A DNA stretch of 64,000 bases from [Mycobacterium] fortunisiensis (GTDB taxonomy: Bacteria > Actinomycetota > Actinomycetes > Mycobacteriales > Mycobacteriaceae): the NCBI RefSeq assembly GCF_019050325.1, contig NZ_VOMB01000016.1, forward strand, positions 459,548-523,547. Direction: 5' to 3'. This document shows, in pieces, positions 17,466 to 27,365 of this stretch. Every line of letters starts with the position of its first letter. Positions within the stretch are counted from its first letter, which is position 1. Position numbers and translations under genes: made by a program. The notes below the pieces were generated by a model that was not told the origin of the DNA, searched no databases, and was given only the letters and a program-made list of their open reading frames with translations.

Positions 17466-19379
17466 ATGCTTGAACAGGTCCGCGGTCCCGCTGATCTGCA
17501 GCACCTGTCACAGTCGCAGCTGTCGGATTTGGCGCAGGAAATCCGGCAGTTCCTGATCCACAAGGTCGCTGCAACCGGTGGGCATCTTGGCCCCAACCTC
17601 GGTGTCGTCGAACTCACCCTGGCGCTGCATCGGGTGTTCGATTCGCCGCACGATCCGATCATCTTCGATACCGGTCATCAGGCCTACGTGCACAAGATCC
17701 TGACCGGACGGGCGCCGGATTTCGACGCGCTGCGCTCCAAAGGCGGTCTGTCGGGGTATCCGTCGCGCAGTGAGAGCGAGCACGACTGGGTGGAGTCCAG
17801 CCACGCCAGCACGGCGTTGTCCTACGCCGACGGGCTGGCCAAGGCGTTCGAGCTGACCGGTCACCGCAACCGGCATGTGGTCGCGGTGGTGGGGGACGGC
17901 GCGCTCACCGGCGGTATGTGCTGGGAGGCACTGAACAACATCGCCACCGGCGGCCGCCCCGTGGTCATCGTGGTCAACGACAACGGCCGCAGCTACGCGC
18001 CGACGATCGGCGGCTTCGCCGATCATCTGGCCGGGCTGCGCCTGCAGCCGGCCTACGAGCGGATCTTGGAAGAGGGCCGCAAGGCCGTGCGCGGGCTGCC
18101 CATGGTCGGCGAGTTCTGCTACCAGTGCATGCACAGCATCAAGGCCGGCATCAAGGATGCGGTCGCCCCGCAGGTGATGTTCACCGACCTCGGCATCAAG
18201 TACGTCGGGCCGATCGACGGGCACGACGAGCACGCGGTGGAGAACGCGCTGCGCAACGCCCGCGGCTTCAACGCGCCGGTGATCGTGCACGTGGTGACCC
18301 GTAAGGGGATGGGCTACGCGCACGCCGAGAACGACGAGGCCGATCAGATGCACGCCTGCGGCGTCATCGACCCGGAGACCGGGTTGCCGACGAAGGCCTC
18401 GGCGCCCGGCTGGACGTCGGTGTTCTCCGACGAGCTGGTCCAGATCGGCGCCAGGCGACGTGATGTCGTGGCGATCACCGCGGCCATGCCCGGCCCCACT
18501 GGGCTGACCGCATTCCGGGATCGCTTCCCCGATCGGTTCTTCGACGTGGGGATTGCCGAACAGCACGCGATGACCTCGGCGGCCGGCCTGGCCATGGGCG
18601 GGCTGCACCCGGTGGTGGCGGTCTACTCGACGTTCCTCAACCGCGCATTCGACCAGCTGATGATGGATGTGGCGTTGCACAAGCTGCCCGTCACCCTGGT
18701 GCTGGACCGGGCCGGTGTCACCGGACCGGACGGGGCCAGCCACAACGGGGTCTGGGATCTGTCGATCCTCGGGATCGTCCCGGGTATCCGCGTGGCCGCT
18801 CCCCGCGACGGCGCGCGGCTGCGCGAGGAACTCGGCGAGGCGCTGGCCGTCAGCGACGGCCCCACCGCCATCAGGTTCCCCAAAGGTGATGTGGGCGAAG
18901 ACATTCCAGCGATTCAGCGGCGCGAGGGGGTCGACGTGCTCGCGGTTCCGGCGGCCGGCCTGACCGACGACGTGCTACTGGTCGCGGTCGGTTCGTTCGC
19001 ATCGATGGCCCTGGCGGTGGCCGAGCGGCTGCGCAATCAGGGCATCGGTGTCACGGTGGTGGATCCGCGTTGGGTGCTACCGGTTCCGGAGATGCTCGGC
19101 GAGCTCGCCCGCGGTCACAAACTCGTGGTCACTGTCGAGGACAACGGTGTGCACGGCGGCATCGGTTCGTCGGTGTCCGCGGCACTGCGGCACGCGGAAA
19201 TCGATGTGCCCTGCCGGGATCTCGGTGTCCCGCAGGTGTTCCTGGACCACGCCTCCCGCGGGGAGGTGCTCGCCGAGAACGGTCTGACCGATCAGCACAT
19301 CGCCCGTCAGATCACCGGGTGGATCGCCGCGCTCGGGGCGCCCGAGGGGGACCAGGAAGTCAGCCACCGGGTCGACTGA
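17466..19379 (+). CDS. dxs: 1-deoxy-D-xylulose-5-phosphate synthase
   Basis: Thiamine-diphosphate enzyme joining pyruvate and glyceraldehyde 3-phosphate, the entry step of the MEP isoprenoid pathway. 637 aa from ATG 17466, the family length. Visible are [32 protein letters not shown], the ThDP motif [17 protein letters not shown] (GDG...NN), [24 protein letters not shown] with the catalytic Glu, and the C-terminal domain [20 protein letters not shown]. Downstream of nhaA in the same direction but probably with its own promoter; convergent with the RNase D gene. Confidence 0.97.
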   Translation: MLEQVRGPADLQHLSQSQLSDLAQEIRQFLIHKVAATGGHLGPNLGVVELTLALHRVFDSPHDPIIFDTGHQAYVHKILTGRAPDFDALRSKGGLSGYPSRSESEHDWVESSHASTALSYADGLAKAFELTGHRNRHVVAVVGDGALTGGMCWEALNNIATGGRPVVIVVNDNGRSYAPTIGGFADHLAGLRLQPAYERILEEGRKAVRGLPMVGEFCYQCMHSIKAGIKDAVAPQVMFTDLGIKYVGPIDGHDEHAVENALRNARGFNAPVIVHVVTRKGMGYAHAENDEADQMHACGVIDPETGLPTKASAPGWTSVFSDELVQIGARRRDVVAITAAMPGPTGLTAFRDRFPDRFFDVGIAEQHAMTSAAGLAMGGLHPVVAVYSTFLNRAFDQLMMDVALHKLPVTLVLDRAGVTGPDGASHNGVWDLSILGIVPGIRVAAPRDGARLREELGEALAVSDGPTAIRFPKGDVGEDIPAIQRREGVDVLAVPAAGLTDDVLLVAVGSFASMALAVAERLRNQGIGVTVVDPRWVLPVPEMLGELARGHKLVVTVEDNGVHGGIGSSVSAALRHAEIDVPCRDLGVPQVFLDHASRGEVLAENGLTDQHIARQITGWIAALGAPEGDQEVSHRVD

Positions 19380-19388
19380 GCGCGCCGG

Positions 19389-20651
19389 CTACGTGTCGGC
19401 CGCCGCCGTGTTCAGCGCCGCGGTGAGTACCGGCACGGTCAACTCCCGCTGCCAGGGGCGCACTTTGGCCTCGATGAGGAATTCCTCCACGGCCGTCGCC
19501 ACGTCGGTGACCGGTTGCCAGTCCCAGCACAGCCGGCGCACCACCTCGGGGGTGATGAGGTTCTCGGCTGGCACCGACACCCGTTGTGACAGTTCGGCCA
19601 GCCCGGCCCGGGCCGCTTCGAGCCGGGCCGCGGCCTCCGGTTTGCGCCGGGCCCAGCGGGCGGCCGGCGGCGGTCCGCTCTGGGCGTCGTTGGCCTCGGG
19701 CGGGTCGGTGTTGTCCCGGGCCCGCTCCAGCGCATCCAGCCAGATCTTCGCGCTGCGGCGCTGTTTGGCGCCGCCGAAGACCGGCAGCGCGATGAGTTCC
19801 TCGATGGTGGTGGGATACACCGTGGCGGCGTTGATGATCGCCGAGTCGGGCAGGATCCGTCCGGGTGCGATGTCGCGACCGCGGGCGATGGTGTCGCGGG
19901 TGGTCCACAGCTCGCGCACCGCGGCCAGCGCGCGCGGGTTGCGGATCTTGTGGATGCCGGAGGTGCGCCGCCAGCGGTCACGTCGGGTGGGTTGCGCCTC
20001 GTAGGTGCGTAGATGTTCGAATTCCTGTGCGGCCCAATCGGTTTTTCCCTGCTCTTCGAGGACAGCGGCGACCGCGTCGCGCAGTTCCACCAGCACCTCG
20101 ACATCCAGCGCCGCGTAGTTGAGCCATTCTGGCGGCAGGGGGCGTTTGGACCAGTCGGCCGCGCCGTGACCCTTCATCAACTGCAGGCCGAGCAACCGCT
20201 GCACCATGGCGGCCAGGTTGACCCGCTCGAAACCGGCCAGCCGGCCGGCCAGTTCGGTGTCGTAGAGCCTGCCCGGGCGCAGCCCGATCTCCGACAGGCA
20301 GGGCAGGTCTTGATCGGCGGCGTGCAGCACCCATTCGTCGGTGGCCAGGGCGTCGGCCACCGGGGCCATCGCGTCGATGGGGGAGCCGCCGTGATTGACC
20401 GGATCGATGAGTGCGGTGCCCGCGCCGGACCGCCGGATCTGCACCAGGTAGGCACGGTTGGAGTAGCGGAAGCCTGACGCCCGTTCGGCGTCGATCGCGA
20501 ACGGACCGCGGCCCTTCGTCAGAGATATTGCCGCCGAGGAGATCTCACCGGCGGTGACACATACCTCGGGCACCCCTTCGGCGGGTGCGAGCAGTGGGGT
20601 GGCTTCGGCCTCTGCGGGCTCGACAGCGCCGTCGTCAGGGTCTTCGGTCAT
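19389..20651 (-). CDS. Ribonuclease D family 3'-5' exoribonuclease
   Basis: 420 aa. An N-terminal DEDDy exonuclease domain has all four acidic residues: FAIDAERASGFRYS (Asp and Glu), HAADQDLPCL (Asp) and YAALDVEVLVEL (Tyr and Asp). An HRDC domain follows (ALAAVRELWTTRDTIARGRD, about residues 235-310), then a C-terminal segment. It probably trims structured RNA, such as tRNA or rRNA precursors. Equivalent of Rv2681. The start is one base after the DUF3000 stop, so the two form an operon. Confidence 0.92.
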   Translation of the reverse strand: MTEDPDDGAVEPAEAEATPLLAPAEGVPEVCVTAGEISSAAISLTKGRGPFAIDAERASGFRYSNRAYLVQIRRSGAGTALIDPVNHGGSPIDAMAPVADALATDEWVLHAADQDLPCLSEIGLRPGRLYDTELAGRLAGFERVNLAAMVQRLLGLQLMKGHGAADWSKRPLPPEWLNYAALDVEVLVELRDAVAAVLEEQGKTDWAAQEFEHLRTYEAQPTRRDRWRRTSGIHKIRNPRALAAVRELWTTRDTIARGRDIAPGRILPDSAIINAATVYPTTIEELIALPVFGGAKQRRSAKIWLDALERARDNTDPPEANDAQSGPPPAARWARRKPEAAARLEAARAGLAELSQRVSVPAENLITPEVVRRLCWDWQPVTDVATAVEEFLIEAKVRPWQRELTVPVLTAALNTAAADT

Positions 20652-20652
20652 C

Positions 20653-21234
20653 TCACGCGCGGGTGCGGGAATTCAGATCGGTGACACCGGCCGGGGGCAA
20701 CCCGGCGGCGTGCTCGAGGACTTCGCAGAACGCCTCGACATGGGGTCCCAATTCCAGGTCGGTGGCGGTCCAGGAGGCGCGCAACTCCAGCTGGTGCGCG
20801 CGCGGGGGTCCGGAGATGTCGCCGTAGCGCACCGAGGTGGTGGCGGTGACGGTGCCGCCCAGTGCGGTGACGTGCTCGGTATGCGGTGCCAGGGCGTCGA
20901 CGAGCCAGCTCCAGGCCACCTCCGGCAGCAGCGGGTCCACGGCTTCGGTGGAATCCAGGTCGGCCTGGATGTAGGCCACCAGGCGCATCGTCCCGTCCCA
21001 GGCCTCGGCCCCGTCGGGGTCGTGCAGCAGGATCAACCGACCGAACGCGTCGCCCTCGGAACGTTCCGGGACCACTGCGGTCTCCGGATGTCGCACCTCA
21101 GCGCCCAGCGCGTAGCTGTAGGGCGCCAGCCGCTGGGGCGGGCGTATCGGACCCAGCTCGATTTCCGGCCGCACGGTGGTGGCACTCATGGCCGCCACCG
21201 CCGTCCGGAACTGGGCCGGTTCGGCAGAGGTCAC
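20653..21234 (-). CDS. DUF3000 protein
   Basis: 193 aa from GTG 21234 (TSAEPAQFRTAVAAM). An actinobacterial family of unknown function, upstream of RNase D as in other actinobacteria (Rv2680). Recognisable by IRPPQRLAPYSYALGAEV and the Trp-rich VAWSWLVDALAPHTEHV. The frame is open much further upstream, but that part is antisense to hemE and was rejected. About 110 bp to the divergent hemE start should hold both promoters. Confidence 0.85.
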   Translation of the reverse strand: MTSAEPAQFRTAVAAMSATTVRPEIELGPIRPPQRLAPYSYALGAEVRHPETAVVPERSEGDAFGRLILLHDPDGAEAWDGTMRLVAYIQADLDSTEAVDPLLPEVAWSWLVDALAPHTEHVTALGGTVTATTSVRYGDISGPPRAHQLELRASWTATDLELGPHVEAFCEVLEHAAGLPPAGVTDLNSRTRA

Positions 21235-21345
21235 ATCATTTGACGCTAGTGGATCGGGCCGACACAGTACGCAGGCGCGCCGGAGCCGCGGTGTCACGAA
21301 CCGGCAACGGTTCCCCGACGGCGGGTCGTGGCACCATAGGAGCCG

Positions 21346-22407
21346 ATGAATACCCGCCGGGAGCTGCCCGATTCCCCCTATCTCGCCGCCGTGAGCGGCC
21401 GCGTTCCGCATCGTGTGCCGGTGTGGTTCATGCGGCAGGCCGGCCGGTCGTTGCCCGAATACCGCGCGCTGCGCGCCCAGCACCGCATGCTCGAGGCCTG
21501 CTTCGACCCGGAACTGGTGTGTGAGATCACCCTGCAGCCGGTGCGCCGGCATGGGGTGGACGCGGCGATCCTGTTCTCCGACATCGTGGTGCCGCTGAAG
21601 GCTGCCGGGATCGACCTGGACATCGTGCCGGACGTGGGTCCGGTGATCGAACACCCGATCCGCGGAACGGCCGACGTCGAGGCGATGAAACCGCTTGAAC
21701 CGGGACAGGTCTCGGCGATCTCGCAGGCCGTCTCGATGTTGGTGGGTGAGCTGGGGGAGGTGCCGCTGATCGGTTTCGCCGGCGCCCCGTTCACGCTGGC
21801 CTCTTACCTGGTGGAAGGTGGCCCCAGCCGTCACCACGAACGCACCAAGGCGATGATGCTCGGCGAATCGGCCACCTGGCATGCCCTGATGACCGCGCTG
21901 ACCGATCTGACCATCACGTTCCTGCAGGCCCAGGTCGATGCCGGCGTCGACGCCCTGCAGGTGTTCGACTCCTGGGCCGGCACCCTGTCGCTGGCCGACT
22001 ACCGGACCTACGTGCTGCCGCACACCACCAGGGTGTTCGCCGCCATGGCCGCCGCGGGCGTGCCGATGACGCATTTCGGCGTCGGCACCGCCGAGCTGCT
22101 CGGGGCCATGTCCGAGGCGCTGGGTTCCGCGCCGGCCACCATGGTGGGGGTGGACTGGCGTACCTCGCTCGTGGACGCCGCGGCCCGGGTCAAACCGGGC
22201 ACCGCCCTGCAGGGCAACCTGGACCCGGTGGTGTTGCTGGCCGGCTGGCCGGTGGCCGAGCAGGCAGTGCGTCGCGTGGTCTCAGACGGTCGCGCGGCAG
22301 TGGCCGCCGGGGCGGCCGGGCATGTCTTCAACCTGGGCCACGGTGTGCTGCCGGCGACCGACCCCGGCATCATCACCGAGGCGGTGACGTTGGTGCACTC
22401 GTTGTGA
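21346..22407 (+). CDS. hemE: Uroporphyrinogen decarboxylase
   Basis: Converts uroporphyrinogen III to coproporphyrinogen III, the branch leading to haem. 353 aa from ATG 21346. Both family signatures are present: [20 protein letters not shown] at the N-terminus (Arg and Asp-side residues for substrate carboxylates) and the central [33 protein letters not shown] lies near the C-terminus. It overlaps hemY by four bases, giving a tight hemE-hemY-hemQ haem operon. Confidence 0.97.
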   Translation: MNTRRELPDSPYLAAVSGRVPHRVPVWFMRQAGRSLPEYRALRAQHRMLEACFDPELVCEITLQPVRRHGVDAAILFSDIVVPLKAAGIDLDIVPDVGPVIEHPIRGTADVEAMKPLEPGQVSAISQAVSMLVGELGEVPLIGFAGAPFTLASYLVEGGPSRHHERTKAMMLGESATWHALMTALTDLTITFLQAQVDAGVDALQVFDSWAGTLSLADYRTYVLPHTTRVFAAMAAAGVPMTHFGVGTAELLGAMSEALGSAPATMVGVDWRTSLVDAAARVKPGTALQGNLDPVVLLAGWPVAEQAVRRVVSDGRAAVAAGAAGHVFNLGHGVLPATDPGIITEAVTLVHSL

Positions 22408-23759
22408 GCGTGTCCTATTGCGTTGTCGGCGGGGGCATTTCGGGTCTGGTCGCGGCGTATCGGTTGCGGCTGGCGGCCGGCCCGCGAGCCTTGATCACGC
22501 TGCTCGACCCGGCCGACCGGCTCGGTGGGGTGCTGCGTACCGAACGGGTCGGGGGACAGCCGTTCGATGTGGGCGCCGAGGCGTTCGTGGTGCGCCGGCC
22601 CGAGATGCTCGATCTGCTCGCCGAGCTGGGCATGACCGGTCGGCAGCTGCGTCCCACCGGTGCGCGTCCCCTGATCTACAGCGGGGCGCGGCTGCATCAG
22701 CTGCCGCAGGGCACCCTGCAGGGCATCCCGGCCCAGGCGTCCTCGATGCTGGGGCTGGTCGACGACGAGACCGTGGCGCGCATCCTCGACGAGCGGGCGC
22801 GGCCCCTGCGGTGGAGCCCGGGCGCCGATCCGCCGGTGGCCGAGCTGGTCGGGGACCGATTCGGCCCGCAGGTGGTGACCCGGTCCGTCGATCCGTTGCT
22901 CAGCGGGGTCTATGCCGGATCGTCGGCCACGATCGGGTTGCGGTCGGCGGTCCCGTCGCTGGCCGCAGCGCTGGACCGGGGGGCACCCAGCCTCACCGAC
23001 GCGGTCCGTGACGCCTTGCCCCCGCCGTCGGACGCCCCGGTGTTCGGGGCGGTCGAGGGCGGCTACACCGTGCTGCTGGAGGAGTTGCGTCGCCGGGCGG
23101 ATGTGCAGTGGGCCCAGGTGGCCGCGATGCGGGTGGACCGTGGCGAGCACGGCTGGTCGGTGCTCGACGACGAAGGCGTGCGCTGGCACGCCGACGCGGT
23201 GCTGTTGGCGGTGCCCGCCCCACATCTGGGGTCGCTGGTCGAGCACGTCGCACCGCGCACGGCCGCCGCGGCCCGGCGCATCCAGGTGGCCTCGGCGGCG
23301 GTGGTGGCCCTGGCCCTGCCCGGGGGGACGCCGCTGCCGCAGCAGTCAGGGGTGCTGGTGGCCGCGGGGGAACGTCTCAACGCCAAGGCGATCACGATGT
23401 CGTCGCGCAAATGGGGCCGCCGCGGCAACGCGGAGATGGTGCGATTGTCCTTCGGCCGCTACGGCGACCGCATGGCTGCCAACACCGGCGATGACGACCT
23501 GATCGCCTGGTCGGCTCGTGACCTGAACACGCTGTTCGGCGTGACGGTGGAACCCGTCGACAGCCATGTGCACCGTTGGATCGACGCCATGCCCCAGTAC
23601 GGTCCCGGCCACGGCGATCTGATCGCCGAACTGCGTGCCGGGTTGCCGCCGACACTGGCGGTGGCCGGCGGATACCTCGACGGGATCGGGGTGCCGGCGT
23701 GTGTGGGGACCGCCACCCGGGCGGCCGCGGAACTGGTCAACAGCCGCGTGGCACGATAG
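22404..23759 (+). CDS. hemY: Coproporphyrinogen III/protoporphyrinogen oxidase, HemY type
   Basis: FAD-dependent oxidase. In actinobacteria this enzyme oxidises coproporphyrinogen III to coproporphyrin III in the coproporphyrin-dependent haem route. 451 aa from GTG 22404, overlapping hemE. N-terminal FAD-binding Rossmann [17 protein letters not shown], then the FAD motif [16 protein letters not shown] and a C-terminal FAD segment [22 protein letters not shown]. Directly followed by hemQ, which decides in favour of the coproporphyrin pathway. Confidence 0.94.
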   Translation: MSVSYCVVGGGISGLVAAYRLRLAAGPRALITLLDPADRLGGVLRTERVGGQPFDVGAEAFVVRRPEMLDLLAELGMTGRQLRPTGARPLIYSGARLHQLPQGTLQGIPAQASSMLGLVDDETVARILDERARPLRWSPGADPPVAELVGDRFGPQVVTRSVDPLLSGVYAGSSATIGLRSAVPSLAAALDRGAPSLTDAVRDALPPPSDAPVFGAVEGGYTVLLEELRRRADVQWAQVAAMRVDRGEHGWSVLDDEGVRWHADAVLLAVPAPHLGSLVEHVAPRTAAAARRIQVASAAVVALALPGGTPLPQQSGVLVAAGERLNAKAITMSSRKWGRRGNAEMVRLSFGRYGDRMAANTGDDDLIAWSARDLNTLFGVTVEPVDSHVHRWIDAMPQYGPGHGDLIAELRAGLPPTLAVAGGYLDGIGVPACVGTATRAAAELVNSRVAR

Positions 23760-23763
23760 GCGT

Positions 23764-24459
23764 ATGGCCAAGCTCGACTACGACGAACTGAACTCCACGA
23801 TCCGCTACCTGATGTTCTCGGTGTTCGCGGTCAGCCCCGGTGAACTCGGGGAGGATCGCGCGGAGGTGACCGAAGAGGCGGCGGCGTTCTTCAAGACTGC
23901 CGAAGAGCGTGGAGTGGTCGTGCGTGGGCTGTACGACGTGGCCGGGTTGCGGGCCGACGCCGACTTCATGTTCTGGACCCACGCCGAGACCATCGAAGCC
24001 CTGCAGGCGACGTACTCGGATTTCCGTCGGACCACCGCGCTGGGCCGGATCAGCGACCCGGTGTGGAGCAGTGTCGCGCTGCACCGGCCGGCCGAGTTCA
24101 ACAAGAGCCACGTCCCGGCGTTCATCGCCGGTGAGGACCCGGGCAACTACATCTGTGTGTACCCCTTCGTCCGGTCCTACGAGTGGTACCTGCTGCCCGA
24201 CGAAGAGCGGCGCCGGATGCTGGCCGAACACGGCATGGCCGCCCGCGACTACAAGGATGTGCGGGCCAACACCGTCCCGGCCTTCGCGCTCGGCGACTAC
24301 GAGTGGATCCTGGCTTTCGAGGCGCCCGAACTGCACCGCATCGTCGATCTGATGCGCGATCTGCGGGCCACCGACGCCCGGCGGCACACCCGCGAGGAGA
24401 CCCCGTTCTTCACCGGCCCGCGGGTCAGCGTCGAGGACCTGGTCGCCAAGCTGCCGTAG
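23764..24459 (+). CDS. hemQ: Coproheme decarboxylase HemQ (chlorite dismutase family)
   Basis: Last step of the coproporphyrin-dependent route, oxidative decarboxylation of coproheme to haem b. 231 aa from ATG 23764, four bases after the hemY stop. Features: [52 protein letters not shown] carrying the catalytic Tyr region, and [15 protein letters not shown] with the proximal His, then [19 protein letters not shown]. The chlorite-dismutase active-site Arg is not evident, so a chlorite role is unlikely. Operon with hemE and hemY. Confidence 0.95.
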   Translation: MAKLDYDELNSTIRYLMFSVFAVSPGELGEDRAEVTEEAAAFFKTAEERGVVVRGLYDVAGLRADADFMFWTHAETIEALQATYSDFRRTTALGRISDPVWSSVALHRPAEFNKSHVPAFIAGEDPGNYICVYPFVRSYEWYLLPDEERRRMLAEHGMAARDYKDVRANTVPAFALGDYEWILAFEAPELHRIVDLMRDLRATDARRHTREETPFFTGPRVSVEDLVAKLP

Positions 24460-24544
24460 TTCTGCTGGTGGTGCGCGGCTCTCGCCACCCAGTCGCTCCG
24501 TCGCCCAGTCGCCTGGCCTCACCCGGCCCGCGCCTGGCCCCACT

Positions 24545-24662
24545 GTCACGCCAGAGTGACTGCCGACCTCGACAGTCACGCTAGCGTGACGAACGCCTCC
24601 ACGGTTCGCCCAGCTTGTCACGCTGGAGTGGCCCTCGGCCTCCAGCGCCACGCCAGCGTGAC
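24545..24662. repeat. Four 16-bp palindromic repeats in the hemQ downstream gap
   Basis: Sites at 24545, 24575, 24617 and 24647. The second, GTCACGCTAGCGTGAC, is a perfect palindrome; the others (GTCACGCCAGAGTGAC, GTCACGCTGGAGTGGC, GCCACGCCAGCGTGAC) differ at two or three positions. Spacing is 30, 42 and 30 bp. They lie in the 286-bp gap between hemQ and a methyltransferase gene; the rest of that gap shows nothing I can name. Confidence 0.8.
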
Positions 24663-24745
24663 ATTGGCGGCGCCGCCGTATGGCCGGCACATCTGTTGGC
24701 AGGCCTTGACCTGGGCTTTCACTCAGCGGGTCTACCCTCGCGGGC

Positions 24746-25489
24746 ATGACTGCTCCGCAAGAATCCGATCGCTTCGAAGAGATGTACCGCGACGAGCGGA
24801 CCACACACGGCCTGCCCGCCGCGACGCCGTGGGACATCGGCGGGCCGCAGCCGGTGGTGCAGCAGCTCGTCGCCCTCGGCGCCGTCACCGGTGAGGTGCT
24901 CGATCCCGGCACCGGACCGGGTCACCATGCCATTCACTATGCGTCGAAAGGCTTGTCGGCCACCGGTATCGACGCGTCACCAGCCGCCATCGAACGGGCG
25001 CGGCGCAATGCCGACGAGGCCGGGGTCTCGGTGGATTTCCAGGTGGCCGACGCAACCAGACTGGACGGGCTCGATGGCAGGTTCGACACCGTGGTCGACA
25101 CCGCGTTCTACCACGTGTTCACCGACGAACCCGAGCTGAAGAAGTCCTACGCGCGGGCACTGCACCGGGCCACCAAACCCGGTGCGCGGCTGTACATGTA
25201 CGAGTTCGGTGAACACAACGTCAACGGCTTCAAGATGCCGCGTTCGATGACCGTCGACGACTTCCGCGGCGTGTTGCCCGATGCCGGGTGGCAGATCACC
25301 TACCTGGGGACCACCACCTACCAGGGCAATGTCAGTGTCGAGACATTCGAGATGATGGCCGCCCGCAATCCCGACATGGCCGACGCGATGACCCCGCTGT
25401 TGGAACGGTTGCGGGTCATCGAACCGTGGTTGATCGACGGCCGGGTGCACATGCCGTTCTGGGAGGTGCACGCCACCCGCCTCGATTGA
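24746..25489 (+). CDS. Class I SAM-dependent methyltransferase
   Basis: 247 aa from ATG 24746. A seven-strand methyltransferase with motif I VLDPGTGPGHHAIHYA, acidic loop ATGIDASPAAIERARRNA, VADATRLDGLDGRFDTVVD as motifs II/III and a C-terminal FWEVHATR. It matches Rv2675c by position. The substrate is unknown; the family includes thiopurine- and small-molecule methyltransferases. Its stop is immediately adjacent to the convergent msrB stop. Confidence 0.85.
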   Translation: MTAPQESDRFEEMYRDERTTHGLPAATPWDIGGPQPVVQQLVALGAVTGEVLDPGTGPGHHAIHYASKGLSATGIDASPAAIERARRNADEAGVSVDFQVADATRLDGLDGRFDTVVDTAFYHVFTDEPELKKSYARALHRATKPGARLYMYEFGEHNVNGFKMPRSMTVDDFRGVLPDAGWQITYLGTTTYQGNVSVETFEMMAARNPDMADAMTPLLERLRVIEPWLIDGRVHMPFWEVHATRLD

Positions 25490-25906
25490 TCACACCGTCT
25501 TGGGCACCAGCTTCAGTGAGATGGAATTGATGCAGTACCGCTGGTCCGTCGGGGTGGGGTAGCCCTCACCCTCGAATACGTGCCCGAGGTGGCTGTGGCA
25601 GTTGGCGCACAGCACCTCGACGCGGCGCATGCCCAGCGAGGTGTCCGACCGCAGGATCACCGCCGCCGAGTCGGCCGGGTCGAAGAACGACGGCCAGCCG
25701 CAGTGGGATTCGAACTTCTCGTTGCTGCGGAACAATTCGGCACCGCAGGCCCGGCACTCGTAGACACCTTCGGTTTTCGTGTCGGTGTACTCACCGGTGA
25801 ACGGCCGCTCGGTACCGGCCCGGCGCAGCACCGCGAACTCCTCGGGGGTGAGCTTCTCGCGCCACTGGTCATCGGTCAGTTCCACGTTGGGCCCTGGGGT
25901 CGTCAT
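25490..25906 (-). CDS. msrB: Peptide methionine-(R)-sulfoxide reductase
   Basis: Repairs oxidised methionine (R form) in proteins. 138 aa. Zn-binding CxxC pairs (YECRACGAELF and VLCANCHSHLGHVF), substrate-binding ESHCGWPSFFDP, and the catalytic Cys in QRYCINSISL. All hallmarks of the SelR/MsrB fold are intact. Probably monocistronic, about 55 bp before the end of the AraC-type gene on the same strand. Confidence 0.96.
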   Translation of the reverse strand: MTTPGPNVELTDDQWREKLTPEEFAVLRRAGTERPFTGEYTDTKTEGVYECRACGAELFRSNEKFESHCGWPSFFDPADSAAVILRSDTSLGMRRVEVLCANCHSHLGHVFEGEGYPTPTDQRYCINSISLKLVPKTV

Positions 25907-25960
25907 GTCTCCAAATTACGTGCTGTGCGCGGTGAGGACCAGTGGCCGGTGCGCCCGGCG

Positions 25961-26701
25961 CTATGACCACACCAGCTCGCGGCTCGCCGCACTCGGGGAC
26001 AGGCCGAACATCTCGTGACAGACGCGGTTGGCGTGTGCACTGTCGGTGAACCCGGCCGCGTGCGCGGCATCGGTGAGCGACGCCCCGTCACGCACGGCTT
26101 CCACCGCGCAGCGTAGCCGCGCCCACCGTACGTACGTCGGAAACGACTGCCCGAGCTGAAGTTTGAACAACCGTCCCAGTCGCCCGGGGGACAGCCCCAC
26201 CTGCTTGGCCACGTCGGTGAGGCGCACGGCCTCGGGCAGCAGTCGGGGAACCAGCTCCACGGCGGCGAGCAGGCTGGGGTGCCAGATGTCGGGAGTTGGC
26301 CTGGTGTAGCCGGACGGTGGGGTGCCGATCAGTTCGTCGAGCAGTTGCTCCGGCGGCAACGGAGTTGTCCAACAGGGAAGTTCGTCGCCCGCGGCCACCC
26401 ATTGCGCAACATCGTCACCGTCGGGTCCGGTACGGCTGAATGCGCTCGGGTCGAGGAAGATGATCACCCCGGACGCTGGGCTGAGGATGCGGATCGAGTG
26501 TTCACGTCCGGAAGGAATCACCGCGGCCGACGTCACCGCCGCCCGACCGTGCGCATCGGTCAGCTCGAAGGGATCGGCCCAGGACCGGACCACCTGGGTG
26601 GCGACGTGGTGATGTCGCTGTGCGTCCGACAGCCTGCCGGTGTAGCAGAGCGCGCCGGTGACGACGGCCAGGGCGCCCGACCAGGCAGGGTTCGCACTCA
26701 T
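25961..26701 (-). CDS. AraC-family transcriptional regulator
   Basis: 246 aa with an N-terminal cupin-like sensor half (HHHVATQVVRSWADPF, VIPSGREHSIRIL) and a C-terminal AraC DNA-binding domain (residues about 150-245: RLTDVAKQVGLSPGRLGRLF as first helix-turn-helix, SLTDAAHAAGFTDSAHANRV as second). It is divergent from a methyltransferase gene with 91 bp between starts, which it may control. The inducer is unknown. Confidence 0.87.
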   Translation of the reverse strand: MSANPAWSGALAVVTGALCYTGRLSDAQRHHHVATQVVRSWADPFELTDAHGRAAVTSAAVIPSGREHSIRILSPASGVIIFLDPSAFSRTGPDGDDVAQWVAAGDELPCWTTPLPPEQLLDELIGTPPSGYTRPTPDIWHPSLLAAVELVPRLLPEAVRLTDVAKQVGLSPGRLGRLFKLQLGQSFPTYVRWARLRCAVEAVRDGASLTDAAHAAGFTDSAHANRVCHEMFGLSPSAASRELVWS

Positions 26702-26792
26702 CTGGCCAATGTCTCACACAGCCGATCTGTACAAGCGGGGCCGGGGTGTGGCCGGTGACAATGGGTTACACCGATGACGACAAGGAGCTCAC

Positions 26793-27362
26793 ATGCCGGC
26801 AATGTCACAGATCGAGCGCGCATTCTGCAAGACGGCGTTGTGGCGGGGCACCGGGCAGGCTGTGCTCGGCAGCCTCCCGGTGGATCGATTGGGTCATGAG
26901 GTGCTCGAAATCGGTTCGGGCAGTGGCGATATCGCTGCCCGGCTGCGGCAGGCGCACCCGGATCTGGCGATCACCGCCACTGACTTCGACCCGGCCATGG
27001 TGCGCACCGCGGCCCGTCGGTTGCAGGCGTTCGGGGACGTGACCGTGCGTGGGGCCGACGCCACCGACCTGCCGTTCGCCGACGACTCCTTCGACTCGGT
27101 GCTGAGCTGCCTGATGCTGCACCACATCGTGGAGTGGGAGAAGGCCATCGCCGAGATCGCCCGGGTGCTGCGCCCGGGCGGCGTGTTCACCGGTTACGAC
27201 CTGACCCGCACGCCGATGGCCACCGTGCTGCACCAGCTCGACCGCTCCCCGTTCCGTCTGGTCAATCCCGGGGAGCTCGACGACGTGTGCGCGCGGCACG
27301 GGCTGCAGATGCAGACCAGGACCCGGCTGGCGGGGCAGGTCATGCAGTTCAGTTCGGTCTGA
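26793..27362 (+). CDS. Class I SAM-dependent methyltransferase (UbiE/Methyltransf_11 type)
   Basis: 189 aa from ATG 26793 with ribosome site AAGGAG. Motif I VLEIGSGSGDIAARL, acidic loop ATDFDPAMVRTAARRL, motif II DLPFADDSFDSVLSC and post-motif LRPGGVFTGYDL are present. It is shorter than most family members, ending soon after the core fold. The substrate is unknown. Divergent from the AraC-type regulator, its likely controller; the 3' end nearly abuts the convergent aftC stop. Confidence 0.83.
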   Translation: MPAMSQIERAFCKTALWRGTGQAVLGSLPVDRLGHEVLEIGSGSGDIAARLRQAHPDLAITATDFDPAMVRTAARRLQAFGDVTVRGADATDLPFADDSFDSVLSCLMLHHIVEWEKAIAEIARVLRPGGVFTGYDLTRTPMATVLHQLDRSPFRLVNPGELDDVCARHGLQMQTRTRLAGQVMQFSSV

Positions 27363-27365
27363 GGC

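Noticed and set aside
23764..24459. Annotation as chlorite dismutase
   Set aside because: Operon context (hemE-hemY) and sequence fit coproheme decarboxylase; a chlorite-detoxifying role is not supported.
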